This document shows positions 18,135 to 27,333 of a stretch of 64,000 nt of DNA, piece after piece; position 1 is the stretch's first letter, and the number at the start of each line of letters is the position of its first letter. A model generated the notes under the pieces. The model saw nothing but the letters and a program-made list of their open reading frames with translations, was not told where the DNA came from and made no database searches. The position numbers and the translations under genes are program-made. The stretch spans positions 88,511 through 152,510 of the forward strand of contig NZ_DASYDG010000031.1 of assembly GCF_036499745.1 (NCBI RefSeq), in the 5' to 3' direction. This DNA comes from Pinirhizobacter sp036499745. GTDB lineage: Bacteria; Pseudomonadota; Gammaproteobacteria; Xanthomonadales; Rhodanobacteraceae.

Positions 18135-18221
18135 TCATTCGCCCGGTGGCGTGTTGTGAATCTGGGTGAAGATAACCTGCCACTGGCCGCCGCGTTTGGC
18201 CCATACATCGACGAAATTCAA
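18135..18221 (-). pseudogene. 3' remnant of a DUF4440/SnoaL-like gene
   Basis: Immediately after the AraC stop codon, in a shifted frame, the minus strand reads 'FVDVWAKRGGQWQVIFTQIH' and then stops at 18135. This is the typical C-terminal strand pair of NTF2-like DUF4440 proteins. No start codon or N-terminal domain precedes it, because the AraC coding sequence occupies that place. It looks like the tail of a gene whose 5' part was lost. By-eye recognition only. Confidence 0.45.
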
Positions 18222-19057
18222 TCGAGCCGGCTCCGCAACTGCTTCAGCGTCACCTGCCGTAGCTCCTCCCGCAACTGCCGCGGCGAACGTCCAAGCGTCT
18301 GGCGGAATGCGTCGGTCATGTGGCTATGGCTGTTGAAACCGACATCACAGGCAAGCGACGCCAGGTCATCTTCCCCTTCGGCCAGGCGGTCCAGGGCATT
18401 GCCAAGGCGATGCTGTACACGGAACTGGCGTAGCGATTGCCCGGTGTGTTGACGGAAGATGCGGCATAAGTGAAACGGTGAGCAGCCCGCAATCCCTGCC
18501 AGCGCTTGGACGCTAATATTCTCCCCGGCATGACCGATGATCGCCTCTTCCGCCCTGGCCACTTGCCGCGCCGCAAGCGGCTGGTATCGTCGCCGCGGCT
18601 GCCCGTTCGCCTGTATCAGCCGATCAAACAGGTCGTAAAGCACATCTTCCCCGTCCGTTGCCGAGGCGTCGCCGCGGCGTAAACCCAGCATCAGTTCGAC
18701 GTGGGACACCTGAAAATCCATGTCGTGCGAAAAAACGCAGGCGGCGGACGGTACCCGCTCCAGATCGAGCATGTCCAGAGCTTCCTCATCGAGCAGTACA
18801 TCGGTACAGCAATCGCATCCCTGGCGGTCAGGATGGCTCACGCGATATTCGACAAACCTGCGAATCAGTACCGCCTGCCCCGGCCGCGCGACATAAGTCT
18901 GGGAGCCAACGTGCATGGCAAAGGAACCGCGACGGGTAAAAAGGATGCGCGTGGGCTCGTTGCCCTGCGTATAGCCGCAATCGACGCGCGGATGCCTGCA
19001 GACATGGCTGACCACGTCGAAATGCGCTGAATGCAGCACGTTCTGCATGATCGACAT
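18218..19057 (-). CDS. AraC family transcriptional regulator
   Basis: 279 residues. The N-terminal sensing domain includes 'TRILFTRRGSFAMHVGSQTY'. The C-terminal AraC domain has 'ISVQALAGIAGCSPFHLCRI', 'TGQSLRQFRVQHRLGNALD' and 'ACDVGFNSHSHMTDAFRQTL'. ATG 19057 is chosen because GGAG lies 9-12 bases upstream; a TTG at 19081 would add 8 residues. It is divergent from the secreted protein at 19284. The target is unknown. Confidence 0.92.
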   Translation of the reverse strand: MSIMQNVLHSAHFDVVSHVCRHPRVDCGYTQGNEPTRILFTRRGSFAMHVGSQTYVARPGQAVLIRRFVEYRVSHPDRQGCDCCTDVLLDEEALDMLDLERVPSAACVFSHDMDFQVSHVELMLGLRRGDASATDGEDVLYDLFDRLIQANGQPRRRYQPLAARQVARAEEAIIGHAGENISVQALAGIAGCSPFHLCRIFRQHTGQSLRQFRVQHRLGNALDRLAEGEDDLASLACDVGFNSHSHMTDAFRQTLGRSPRQLREELRQVTLKQLRSRLD

Positions 19058-19283
19058 CGGCACCGCTCCGTCACGAGCCAAGCCTGCCCCGGGTACCGAT
19101 CATACGCCGCATCTACGCCAGAGGGCGCCCCAAAGCAGGCCTAAACCACAATCGAGCACGTTTCTGGAAGCGTGCAACGACGTCGTGCAGCACGCTTGCC
19201 GCGCGTGTCCAAATGGGCCGTGCCCGCACCAACGCCATGGCCCGCGCGTTCGTTCTTCGCCCCTATTTGCAAGGAGGACTCCC

Positions 19284-20006
19284 ATGAACAAACTCATGTG
19301 TGCCGTGCTGGCCGCCTGCTCCGTGATTGCCGCAGCCCAGGCCGCGGAACCTGACCCGTTCAACTTCGGTCGCGACTTCAATTTCATGCTTTATCCAAAG
19401 GACTCCCGCCCGTTTGACAAGAGCATCTACGGCTGGGGCGATGCGTCGGTGCAATGGATCTATGCGCAGCCATTTGACCGAAACCCGTTCTTCGATCCTA
19501 CCGGCGCCAATTGCGGCGTAGCCCAGCAAGGCCCCGTATGGTTTCTCGCGCCGATCGCATCGATGGCTGCGGGCAGCTTTACCCGCGCCTGCACCATCCC
19601 GCGCGGCAAGGCGATCCTGCTGATCGCCCAGTTTGTCAGCGACACCTATCCCTGTCCTGATCCGAACTTTACCCCGCCGGCGGGCATGTCGCTGTACGAC
19701 TTCCTGGTGGCCGACTCCGAGACCTATCTGATGACGAAGAAGCTCGACATCACACTTGATGGTCGTCCGGTTCGTAACGCGCTCGATTATCACTATGTGT
19801 CGGAGAATGTTTTCTCACTGAAAGGCGATCCAAGCCTGCAGGCACCCTTCGATCCATGCATCAACGCCACATGGCAACCGGTGGTGGCGAATGGTTGGTA
19901 TTTCATGTTCCGTCCGCTCTCGCCGGGCATGCATACCATCGTGCGCAAGACCACCAGCACGATGGGAACGACCAATACCTTTACCTATTACCTGACGATC
20001 AAGTGA
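19284..20006 (+). CDS. Secreted protein of unknown function
   Basis: 240 residues with a Sec signal peptide 'MNKLMCAVLAACSVIAAAQA' cut before AEPDP. The mature part has four cysteines ('GANCGV', 'RACTIP', 'TYPCPD', 'DPCINAT'), suggesting disulfides, and is rich in aromatic residues near the C-terminus. AAGGAGG precedes the ATG; the upstream open frame is not coding. I do not recognise a family. It is probably a periplasmic or extracellular protein. The neighbours (divergent AraC, MBL hydrolase) do not define its role. Confidence 0.8.
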   Translation: MNKLMCAVLAACSVIAAAQAAEPDPFNFGRDFNFMLYPKDSRPFDKSIYGWGDASVQWIYAQPFDRNPFFDPTGANCGVAQQGPVWFLAPIASMAAGSFTRACTIPRGKAILLIAQFVSDTYPCPDPNFTPPAGMSLYDFLVADSETYLMTKKLDITLDGRPVRNALDYHYVSENVFSLKGDPSLQAPFDPCINATWQPVVANGWYFMFRPLSPGMHTIVRKTTSTMGTTNTFTYYLTIK

Positions 20007-20021
20007 CTTAACCCTGCCGTG

Positions 20022-20050
20022 GGAGGCCCCCGGTCGACCATCGGGGCTCC
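20022..20050 (+). terminator. Weak terminator-like hairpin after the secreted protein
   Basis: GGAG-gc-CCCCG pairs with CGGGG-CTCC across a short loop, with a 2-base bulge. There is no T-run. Marginal. Confidence 0.25.
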
Positions 20051-20090
20051 TCGGACGTGCAGGCTTGCCCGATATGCCAACCTGGTGAGA

Positions 20091-20118
20091 TTGACTTATA
20101 AGGTAGACGTAATAGATT
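20091..20118 (+). promoter_or_regulatory. Promoter candidate for the MBL hydrolase gene
   Basis: TTGACT (20091-20096) and TAGATT (20113-20118), spaced 16 bases in an A/T-richer stretch, lie 30 bases upstream of the start codon. No ribosome binding site is seen before the ATG, so a short or leaderless-like transcript is possible. Confidence 0.4.
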
Positions 20119-20148
20119 GGATTTTCCCAAGTACAACATTGACTTGTC

Positions 20149-21033
20149 ATGCCCTTGCGCGACACGAACCACCCATCCGTCGAAGTGTTCTTCCACAAGG
20201 ATACGGCCACCTTCACCTACGTCGTCCACCACGCGCATTCGGCGGTGGTGATCGACCCGGTGCTCGACTACGATGCCGCCGCAGCGCGAACCAGCACGAC
20301 ATCCGCCGATCAGGTAGCTGCATTCGTTCGCGATCGGCAACTGAACGTGGCATGGATTTTGGAAACGCATGCCCATGCCGACCATTTAAGCGCCGGATAC
20401 TACCTGCGTGACGTGCTCGGCGCCCAACTGGCGATTGGCCGGAAGATCGTCGCCGTGCAATCTCACTTCAAGACATTGTTCGACCTGGGCGACGATTTCA
20501 TGCCCGATGGAACGCAGTTCGACCGACTGCTCGGCGAAGGCGATGAATTGGTCGCCGGCCAGTTGAGCGTCCGCGTGATGGCGACGCCCGGTCATACCGA
20601 GGATGGCCTTACCTATCTGATCGGTGATATGGCTTTTATCGGCGACACGCTCTTTGCCCCGGACATCGGCACCGCACGGTGTGATTTTCCAGGAGGCGAT
20701 GCGGCGCTGCTGTACCGTTCGATACAGAAGATCCTGTCGTTGCCCGCGGATACGCGCATCTTTCTCTGTCACGATTATCCACCACAAAGCCGTACCCAGA
20801 CGCCGGAAACGAGCATCGCGGCACAACGGGAAAGCAATGTGCACGTTGGCCGTGGCATCGCCGAGGAAACCTTCGTTGACATGCGATGTGCGCGTGACTC
20901 GAACCTGGCCGTTCCCAGGCTGATTCTTCCGGCGCTGCAGGTGAATATACGAGGTGGCCGCCTGCCAGCGCCCGATAAGAACGGTGTTGCATTTCTCAGG
21001 CTTCCGTTGAACCAGATCGGGCCAAAAGCCTGA
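20149..21033 (+). CDS. MBL-fold hydrolase, persulfide dioxygenase-like (ETHE1/BLH type)
   Basis: 294 residues of the metallo-beta-lactamase fold. The metal motif is 'ETHAHADHLSAG' (HxHxDH), followed by 'ATPGHTEDGLTYL', 'GDTLFAPDIGTARCDFPGG' and 'FLCHDYPP', the ligand set of ETHE1-type sulfur dioxygenases, which bind one iron. The extended C-terminus 'GRLPAPDKNGVAFLRLPLN' is typical of the bacterial BLH-type branch. It probably oxidises glutathione persulfide during sulfide detoxification. No rhodanese or BigR gene is adjacent. Confidence 0.85.
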   Translation: MPLRDTNHPSVEVFFHKDTATFTYVVHHAHSAVVIDPVLDYDAAAARTSTTSADQVAAFVRDRQLNVAWILETHAHADHLSAGYYLRDVLGAQLAIGRKIVAVQSHFKTLFDLGDDFMPDGTQFDRLLGEGDELVAGQLSVRVMATPGHTEDGLTYLIGDMAFIGDTLFAPDIGTARCDFPGGDAALLYRSIQKILSLPADTRIFLCHDYPPQSRTQTPETSIAAQRESNVHVGRGIAEETFVDMRCARDSNLAVPRLILPALQVNIRGGRLPAPDKNGVAFLRLPLNQIGPKA

Positions 21034-21324
21034 CGGCGTCCGCCGCCAATCACACCTGGTTCACCATCCTTGGACAATCTGTTCGGACGAACCGAGCCAG
21101 GATGCATATCCTGAAAGCCTTCACCGTTGCGGGCGTATCAAAGGCGCAACGCAACGAGAGACAGCCATGGAAACTTATTTCCAAGTGTCAGCGCCTTGAT
21201 GGACATTCGTCGGCCGGGGGGGTGATGACGTACCTGGGTTTGCTGATTCTCATGCGGCTAACGGGTCGAATGGCCGAATCACCCTGATACTCAAAGAAAA
21301 CCAAGCAACCGGCAGGAGACCATG
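21034..21324. other. Intergenic region without a supported gene
   Basis: About 290 bases. A 61-codon frame at 21102-21287 has no ribosome binding site or family features. Just before the downstream ATG pair is GCAGGAGACC. Confidence 0.4.
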
Positions 21325-21822
21325 ATGACAAGACGACATGTATTCAGCACGGCCAACATCGATGAGGCAGCCCAGGCGATGAACCGGGCCCGCCAGGCCG
21401 GCATTGCCAATGAAAATATCTCGCTTATCGCCCGGGAGGATATCGAGCGGCAGGAACTGCCCGACGAACGGAACGAAGGCGCTTCAGACTTCTATCCGGC
21501 GGCCCTGCGCGGTGTAGGCATGGGTGCGGGGTCGGGCCTCCTTGCCGGACTCATCTGCCTGGTGATCCCTCCGCTGGGGATCACCGTTGCCGGCGCCGCT
21601 GCGATGACGGTTGCGGGCGCGGCAGTGGGCGCCTGGACCAGTGCGCTGGCGGGCTCGGCCGTGCCCGATCCGATAAGCCGCAAGTTTGAAGACGAAATCA
21701 AGTCCGGCCGCATCCTGGTGGTGATTGATGGTGACGACGACGCGCTTGCGACGGCGGCGGCAGCCATCGAGGCCGGCGGCGCCAAGCAGCTGCCTTTTGA
21801 TGCGCCCACCGCCCTGACGTAA
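21325..21822 (+). CDS. GSP17M/YflT-like general stress domain protein
   Basis: 165 residues. The N-terminal ACT-like stress domain is 'TRRHVFSTANIDEAAQAMNR'. A Gly/Ala-rich hydrophobic centre 'AGAAAMTVAGAAVGAWTS' resembles a glycine-zipper membrane segment. The C-terminal domain 'KSGRILVVIDGDDDALATA' repeats the fold. Similar proteins are found as general-stress or DUF1269-like proteins in proteobacteria. Two ATGs stand in tandem; 21325 has the better spacing to AGGAG. Confidence 0.7.
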   Translation: MTRRHVFSTANIDEAAQAMNRARQAGIANENISLIAREDIERQELPDERNEGASDFYPAALRGVGMGAGSGLLAGLICLVIPPLGITVAGAAAMTVAGAAVGAWTSALAGSAVPDPISRKFEDEIKSGRILVVIDGDDDALATAAAAIEAGGAKQLPFDAPTALT

Positions 21823-21936
21823 CACGGCGCATACGGCGGGGCCCTCCGGTTCACCTTATCCGCACGGTCCCGTCCTTACCTTGGGTCAGACCCGGCGTCA
21901 GGCGCGGACGGTTCGTGCTGGGGTGGAGCGAGGACG

Positions 21937-22584
21937 ATGACCCAGGTTTTCCAGCCGCCATTCGTATTCCTTGTCAAACTGGTTTTCCTGGCCGTGCTGG
22001 TGATGGCGTTCATCGGCATTGTCCTGTTGCGGGCACTGACCGCCGAGGCGCACGCGGTAAACGAAGCCGTCGAGCAGCCGGTTCCCTTCAGCCACAAGCA
22101 CCATGTGACCGATGTCGGCCTGGATTGCCGCTACTGCCATGCGGAGGTCGAAACGCAGGCTTTTGCCGGGATCCCGCCGGTGTCCACCTGCATGACCTGC
22201 CACTCGAAGCTTTTCACCGACCAGGCCGCGCTGGCGCCGGTGGTGAAATCGTGGGAAACCGGCGTACCACTGCAGTGGGAGCGCGTACACCAGCTTCCGG
22301 ACTTCGTGTACTTCAACCATGCCATTCACGTGGCCAAGGGCGTGGGCTGCGAATCGTGCCATGGGCGGGTGGACACGATGGCGCTGGAAACACGCACGCA
22401 AGATCTTTCGATGAAGTGGTGTCTGTCGTGCCACGAGGCGCCGGAAAAATTCCTGAGGCCCCGTGAAGAGGAGTTCACCATGGGCTACAAGGCCGCCGAC
22501 CAGGCCACGCTGGGGATGGAACTGGTGCAGGCCTACAGCATCGACCGGCGACGCATGATGGATTGTTCGCTGTGTCATCGCTGA
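21937..22584 (+). CDS. actA: Alternative complex III subunit ActA, pentahaem cytochrome c
   Basis: 215 residues. One N-terminal membrane anchor (about 10-33) is followed by five CXXCH haem sites at C64, C85, C138, C162 and C210, the last at the extreme C-terminus ('CSLCHR'). This number and order match ActA of alternative complex III, the quinol:electron-acceptor oxidoreductase that replaces bc1. GAGG precedes the ATG. It is the first gene of a 12-gene operon in which nearly every junction overlaps. Confidence 0.93.
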   Translation: MTQVFQPPFVFLVKLVFLAVLVMAFIGIVLLRALTAEAHAVNEAVEQPVPFSHKHHVTDVGLDCRYCHAEVETQAFAGIPPVSTCMTCHSKLFTDQAALAPVVKSWETGVPLQWERVHQLPDFVYFNHAIHVAKGVGCESCHGRVDTMALETRTQDLSMKWCLSCHEAPEKFLRPREEEFTMGYKAADQATLGMELVQAYSIDRRRMMDCSLCHR

Positions 22585-25502
22585 CCGCACGACAGCGCGA
22601 AGCCGCCCAGGCGCTGCGTGCGTCGGTGAATGGCGCACGTGGCGAGCACTACTGGCGGGCCCTTGAAAGCTTCGCGGACGATCCGCGTGTCCACGAACTG
22701 TTTCCGCAACTCCGTGACATGGGTGCGTCGCTGGACCGCCGCGCTTTCCTCAAGCTGATGGGTGCGTCGATGGCCATGGCGGGACTGGCCGCGTGCAGTG
22801 GGCCGCCGTCTGATCGCATCGTGCCGCTGCTTGGTCGCGGTGATGGCGCGCCCCCACAGCGATCCCTGTTCTATGCCACGGCCGTTGCCGTCGCCGGCGA
22901 GGTAGCAGGCATCCTGGTGGAGACGAACGAAGGCCGTCCCACCAAGATCGAAGGCAACCCAGAGCATCCCCTGAACGCCGGCGCCACCGATGCGATCACC
23001 CAGGCGATGATCCTGGAACTTTGGGATCCGGACAGGTCACAGACGCCGTACCGGAAGCAGGCAGTGGCCAGTTGGGACACATTCGACGGCGATGCTGCCG
23101 TGTTGCGGCAAACCTACGGCAAAGATGGTTCCCGTCTTCGCGTGCTTTCCGGCCGCCTGCATTCGACGACAGCCATCGACCAGGCCGGTCAATGGCTGCG
23201 ACGCTTCCCGGGCTCGCGCTGGCACATTCATGAGGCTATCGACGACGCTGCCGTGATGGCGGGGCTGGACTTAGCTTATGGCCGTCCACTGCGGCCACGC
23301 CTGGACGTGTCCCATGCCCGCGTGATCCTGACCCTGGAGGCCGACCTGCTCGGCGACATGCCGGGCAAGATGAAGGCGGCACGCGATTTCACCGCGAACC
23401 GCGATCCGACGACAGGTTCGATGACCCGTTTGTATGCCGTGGAGTCGTCGCCGACACTCACGGGCGCAAACGCCGACCACACATTCCCTATGGATGCATC
23501 GGACATACCCGGGCTGGTGGATGCGCTCGCGGCAAAGCTTGGCGTGGGTCTTCAGTCCAACCCGGACCTGGTATTCCCCGCGCTGGACGCGATCGTCAAC
23601 GACCTCAAAATGCATATTGGGACCAGCCTGGTGGTGGCCGGCCGCTCGTTGCCGGCGCCCGTGCACGCATGCGTGGCGGCGATCAACCACGCGCTGGGCA
23701 ACGTGGGTACGAGCATCCACTACCTCCCTGTGGAGGACATCGAATCGGGTGCGGGCACCCTGGCCGGACTCGTTGCCGACATGCACGCAAGAAAGGTGGA
23801 CACCCTTTTGATACTGGACGGCAATCCAGCTTATGCCGCACCGGCGATGCTGGATTTCGCCGGTGCATTGAAGAAGGTTCGCCAGAGTATCCACTTCGGG
23901 CTGTATCGTGACGAGACGGCGGCTCTCTGCGACTGGCACCTGCCCAGCCTGCATCCACTGGAGGCATGGTCGGATCTTCGCGCGGCCGATGGCACGGTGA
24001 GCGTGCAGCAGCCGGTGATATCTCCCCTCTACGCCGGGCGCTCGCTGCACGCACTATTGGGCGGAATCATCGGCGATGTCGATAACGACGACATGGCGCG
24101 TGTGATGGCGACCTGGAAGCTTTCCGGATCGGCATGGGATGAAGCCCTGCGCCGCGGCAGCATCAACACGGCAGTTACGCCGACAGTAATGCTCGGCGCT
24201 CCCCGTGTTGCCGGCACGCCTTCGGCAATGCCTTCCAGCCAGGCGCGGTCCGCCGATGCAGTGGATGTCGTGTTCCGGCCCGACGCCACGCTCTGGGACG
24301 GCCGGCATGCCAACAATGGCTGGCTGCAGGAATTGCCACGGCCACTGACACGCCTGACGTGGCACAACGCGGCTCTCGTGTCGCCGTCACTCGCCGCCGA
24401 ACGGAAGCTCGCCAATGGCGACATCGTGGAGCTTCGCGCCGGCAAGCGGCGCCTGGAAATACCGATATGGATTGCACCGGGACAAGCGCCGCGCACGGTG
24501 GCCCTGGCGCTGGGCGGCGGCCGCTGGCGCGCCGGTCAGGTGGGCACGGGGCAAGGCAGCAATGCCAACGCATTGCGCCACACCGACTCTCCCTGGTTCG
24601 AAGCGGGCGTGCAGATGATTGCGACCGGGCGCCGACGGGAGCTTGCCAGTACCCAGGAACACCAGGCGATGAATGGACGGGATATCGTCCGCGCCAGCAC
24701 GCTCGATGCATTCCGGGACAACCCGTCGTTCGCGCGCGGCAAGCCGACACCGCCGAGCTTCTATCCAGACAGGAGCCCCGGCGAATACGCGTGGGGCATG
24801 AGCATCGACCTCAATGCATGCATCGGCTGCAATGCATGCACCATTGCGTGTCAGTCGGAGAACAACATTCCCGTGGTGGGCGAAGACCAGGTGCGCCGTG
24901 GCCGGCAGATGCACTGGATCCGGGTAGACCGCTACTACACCGGGCAGCCCGCGGCGCCGCGTACATTCCATCAACCGGTACCGTGCATGCACTGCGAGCA
25001 CGCACCATGCGAAGTGGTATGCCCGGTGGGGGCGACCGTGCATGACAGCGAAGGACTGAACCTGCAGGTATACAACCGCTGTGTCGGCACGCGTTTCTGT
25101 GCCAACAACTGCCCCTACAAGGTGAGGCGTTTCAACTTCCTGGAATTCTCCGAATGGGCCAGCGAACAATCCAAGGCACGCCGCAACCCGGAAGTGACGG
25201 TGCGCAGCCGGGGGGTGATGGAGAAGTGCACGTACTGCGTGCAACGGATCGAGTCGGCACATATCGAAGCTGATCGTGAAGGCAGGCGCATCGCCGATGG
25301 CGAGGTGGTAACTGCCTGCCAGGCGGTGTGTCCCACCAAAGCCATCGTGTTTGGCAACGTAGCCGACGACGCGACGGCCGTGGCCAGGGCCAAGGCCTCG
25401 CCACGCAGCTACGCCCTTCTCGAAGAACTCAATACCCGACCGCGAACCACGTACCTGGCTGCAATCCGCAACCCTAACCCGGCCATCGAGGGTGATGCAT
25501 GA
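22572..25502 (+). CDS. actB: Alternative complex III subunit ActB (molybdopterin-like domain fused to Fe-S domain)
   Basis: About 976 residues. The N-terminal Tat motif 'LDRRAFLKLMGAS' ends in a lipobox-like 'LAAC'. The large molybdopterin-oxidoreductase-like domain carries no cofactor in characterised complexes. The C-terminal ferredoxin domain binds four clusters: 'NACIGCNACTIAC', 'CMHCEHAPCEVVCPVGA', 'CVGTRFCANNCPYK', and 'KCTYC' with 'ACQAVCPTKA'. The start is taken as GTG 22572, overlapping actA by 13 bases; a TTG at 22563 is also possible. Confidence 0.93.
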   Translation: MSSLTARQREAAQALRASVNGARGEHYWRALESFADDPRVHELFPQLRDMGASLDRRAFLKLMGASMAMAGLAACSGPPSDRIVPLLGRGDGAPPQRSLFYATAVAVAGEVAGILVETNEGRPTKIEGNPEHPLNAGATDAITQAMILELWDPDRSQTPYRKQAVASWDTFDGDAAVLRQTYGKDGSRLRVLSGRLHSTTAIDQAGQWLRRFPGSRWHIHEAIDDAAVMAGLDLAYGRPLRPRLDVSHARVILTLEADLLGDMPGKMKAARDFTANRDPTTGSMTRLYAVESSPTLTGANADHTFPMDASDIPGLVDALAAKLGVGLQSNPDLVFPALDAIVNDLKMHIGTSLVVAGRSLPAPVHACVAAINHALGNVGTSIHYLPVEDIESGAGTLAGLVADMHARKVDTLLILDGNPAYAAPAMLDFAGALKKVRQSIHFGLYRDETAALCDWHLPSLHPLEAWSDLRAADGTVSVQQPVISPLYAGRSLHALLGGIIGDVDNDDMARVMATWKLSGSAWDEALRRGSINTAVTPTVMLGAPRVAGTPSAMPSSQARSADAVDVVFRPDATLWDGRHANNGWLQELPRPLTRLTWHNAALVSPSLAAERKLANGDIVELRAGKRRLEIPIWIAPGQAPRTVALALGGGRWRAGQVGTGQGSNANALRHTDSPWFEAGVQMIATGRRRELASTQEHQAMNGRDIVRASTLDAFRDNPSFARGKPTPPSFYPDRSPGEYAWGMSIDLNACIGCNACTIACQSENNIPVVGEDQVRRGRQMHWIRVDRYYTGQPAAPRTFHQPVPCMHCEHAPCEVVCPVGATVHDSEGLNLQVYNRCVGTRFCANNCPYKVRRFNFLEFSEWASEQSKARRNPEVTVRSRGVMEKCTYCVQRIESAHIEADREGRRIADGEVVTACQAVCPTKAIVFGNVADDATAVARAKASPRSYALLEELNTRPRTTYLAAIRNPNPAIEGDA

Positions 25503-26806
25503 CGCGCGTTGCCATCTTACCGGCTGACCACGTCCTGGACCTGGTGCTCAATCGCCGTCCCGGCCGGCTTTGGGCTGCGAGTTTCGCCGGCGCGCTAACG
25601 CTCACGATCCTGCTGGCAGCAGGCGTCGTAGTACTGCTGGTGCGCGGCGTGGGTATCTGGGGCATCGACATGCCGGTGGCGTGGGGCTTCGCCATCACCG
25701 ACTACGTATGGTGGATCGGCATCGGCATGGGAGGTACGTTCATTTCCGCGGCGCTCTACCTGACACGCCAGCCCTGGCGCACCGCTTTAAGCCGCTATGC
25801 CGAGGCGATGACTGTCTTCGCGGTGTCGGTATCGGGGATCTTTCCCATCCTCCACCTGGGCCGGCCGTGGTTCTTCTACTGGCTCATGCCCTACCCTGAT
25901 CGCATAGGACTGTGGCCGCAATGGCGCAGTTCCCTGAGTTGGGATTTCTTCGCCATCACCGCTTACCTGATCGTGTCGGTGTTGTACTTCTACATGGGTA
26001 TGCTGCCCGATATGGCCGCGCTGCGCGATGGAGCGCGCTCACGCGGACGCCAGGTTGTATATGGCCTGCTGGCGCTTGGCTGGCGTGGCGAGGCGCGGCA
26101 CTGGCAGCGCCATCGCACGTTGATGCTGCTATGGGCTGCCGTGGCGGTACCACTGGTGTTTTCGGTGCATAGCATGGTGGCGCTGGACTTCTCCGTAGGC
26201 CAGGTGGCTGGCTGGCATTCGACGATATTCCCGCCGTTCTTCGTAGCCGGGGCACTGTTCTCCGGCTGCGCCATGGTGCTGGTGTTGGGCATCCCGATGC
26301 GACGCTCGCTGGGCCTGGAGACCATCATCACCATCGATCATTTCGAGAAGCTCGCCCGCCTCATGCTGGCGATCGGGCTGATCGTGGCGTATGGCTATGT
26401 GATGGAGGTATTCACCGCGTACTACAGCGGCGATGCCCAGGAGATCGCGCTGGCGCGGAACAGGTTCGGTGGAGCGTATGCATGGGTGTACTGGAGCACC
26501 ATCGGTTGTAATTCACTGGCGCTGCAAGCGTTGTGGTGGCGCCGCGTGCGCACCAGCTTACCTGCGCTCATGGTGGTCGGAATACTGGTGTTGGTGGGCA
26601 TGTGGATGGAGCGCTTCATGCTGATCGTCACCAGCATCTATCGCGAGCGGCTGCCATCGAGCTGGGGCATGTTTTATCCCACGTTATGGGATTTCGCCTT
26701 CCTGTTCGGATCGATCGGGCTTTTCCTTGCCTTGTTCCTGCTGTTCGTCCGGTACCTACCGGTGCTGCCGGTGTTCGAACTGCGCCAGGAGGGAGAAACG
26801 CCATGA
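25499..26806 (+). CDS. actC: Alternative complex III subunit ActC (NrfD-like quinol-binding membrane protein)
   Basis: 435 residues with about ten hydrophobic helices, of the NrfD/PsrC family. Segments such as 'YVWWIGIGMGGTFISAALYL' and 'RHWQRHRTLMLLW' are typical. It carries a quinol site on the periplasmic side and passes electrons to ActB. The ATG overlaps the actB stop (ATGA). Confidence 0.93.
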   Translation: MTRVAILPADHVLDLVLNRRPGRLWAASFAGALTLTILLAAGVVVLLVRGVGIWGIDMPVAWGFAITDYVWWIGIGMGGTFISAALYLTRQPWRTALSRYAEAMTVFAVSVSGIFPILHLGRPWFFYWLMPYPDRIGLWPQWRSSLSWDFFAITAYLIVSVLYFYMGMLPDMAALRDGARSRGRQVVYGLLALGWRGEARHWQRHRTLMLLWAAVAVPLVFSVHSMVALDFSVGQVAGWHSTIFPPFFVAGALFSGCAMVLVLGIPMRRSLGLETIITIDHFEKLARLMLAIGLIVAYGYVMEVFTAYYSGDAQEIALARNRFGGAYAWVYWSTIGCNSLALQALWWRRVRTSLPALMVVGILVLVGMWMERFMLIVTSIYRERLPSSWGMFYPTLWDFAFLFGSIGLFLALFLLFVRYLPVLPVFELRQEGETP

Positions 26807-27333
26807 CCAGTGCAACAGGCTGCCTGTTCCAGATGACCGACGGCGCCAGCCTGCTCGGCGCCGTACGGCACCTGCAAAGCCGTGGCTTCAAGCAATTGGA
26901 AGCCTATTCGCCGTATGAAGTCACCGGCCTGGCCGATGCACTGGGTGCGGCGCCGCGGCGCATCCCGTTGCTGATGCTGCTCGGTGGCGTTGCTGGCGGC
27001 GCGCTTACACTTTTCATGGAGTACGTGTCCGCAGTAGTGGACTATCCGCTCAATGTAGGCGGACGCCCGGATGCCAGCTGGCCGGCTTTCGCGCCGGCAG
27101 CGATCGAGATGACCATCCTGTTCGCGGTGCTGGCCAGTGTGCTTGGCATGCTGCATGGAAGCGGCCTGCCGAAGCTTTACCACCCGCTTTTCAATGTGGC
27201 CTGGTTCGATGTGGCCAGCCGCGACGGCTACCTGCTGTTCGTCCACGCAAAGGATCCATCCTACGACGTGGAGTGCCTGGTGCAGGTGCTTGGTGACCGT
27301 GGCCTGGAGCGGTGGCAGGAGGTGCAGCCATGA
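26803..27333 (+). CDS. actD: Alternative complex III subunit ActD (DUF3341)
   Basis: 176 residues. The soluble N-terminal domain includes 'GFKQLEAYSPYEVTGLADAL'. Two transmembrane helices follow ('RIPLLMLLGGVAGGALTLFM' and 'AIEMTILFAVLASVLGML'), then 'GLPKLYHPLFNV', the DUF3341 signature. It is a peripheral membrane subunit of the complex. ATGA overlaps with both actC and actE. Confidence 0.92.
   Translation: MTSATGCLFQMTDGASLLGAVRHLQSRGFKQLEAYSPYEVTGLADALGAAPRRIPLLMLLGGVAGGALTLFMEYVSAVVDYPLNVGGRPDASWPAFAPAAIEMTILFAVLASVLGMLHGSGLPKLYHPLFNVAWFDVASRDGYLLFVHAKDPSYDVECLVQVLGDRGLERWQEVQP

Noticed and set aside
20091..20118. BigR-type operator before the MBL hydrolase
   Set aside because: The A/T-rich stretch does not form the palindrome expected of a BigR site; kept only as a promoter candidate.
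20149..21033. Glyoxalase II call for the MBL hydrolase
   Set aside because: The spacing and the 'GTARCDF' and C-terminal motifs fit the ETHE1/BLH branch better.
21102..21287. 61-codon frame between the MBL hydrolase and stress-protein genes
   Set aside because: No ribosome binding site, low complexity, no family features.
24387..25262. 291-codon frame opposite actB
   Set aside because: A shadow of the cysteine- and arginine-rich ferredoxin domain of the real gene.
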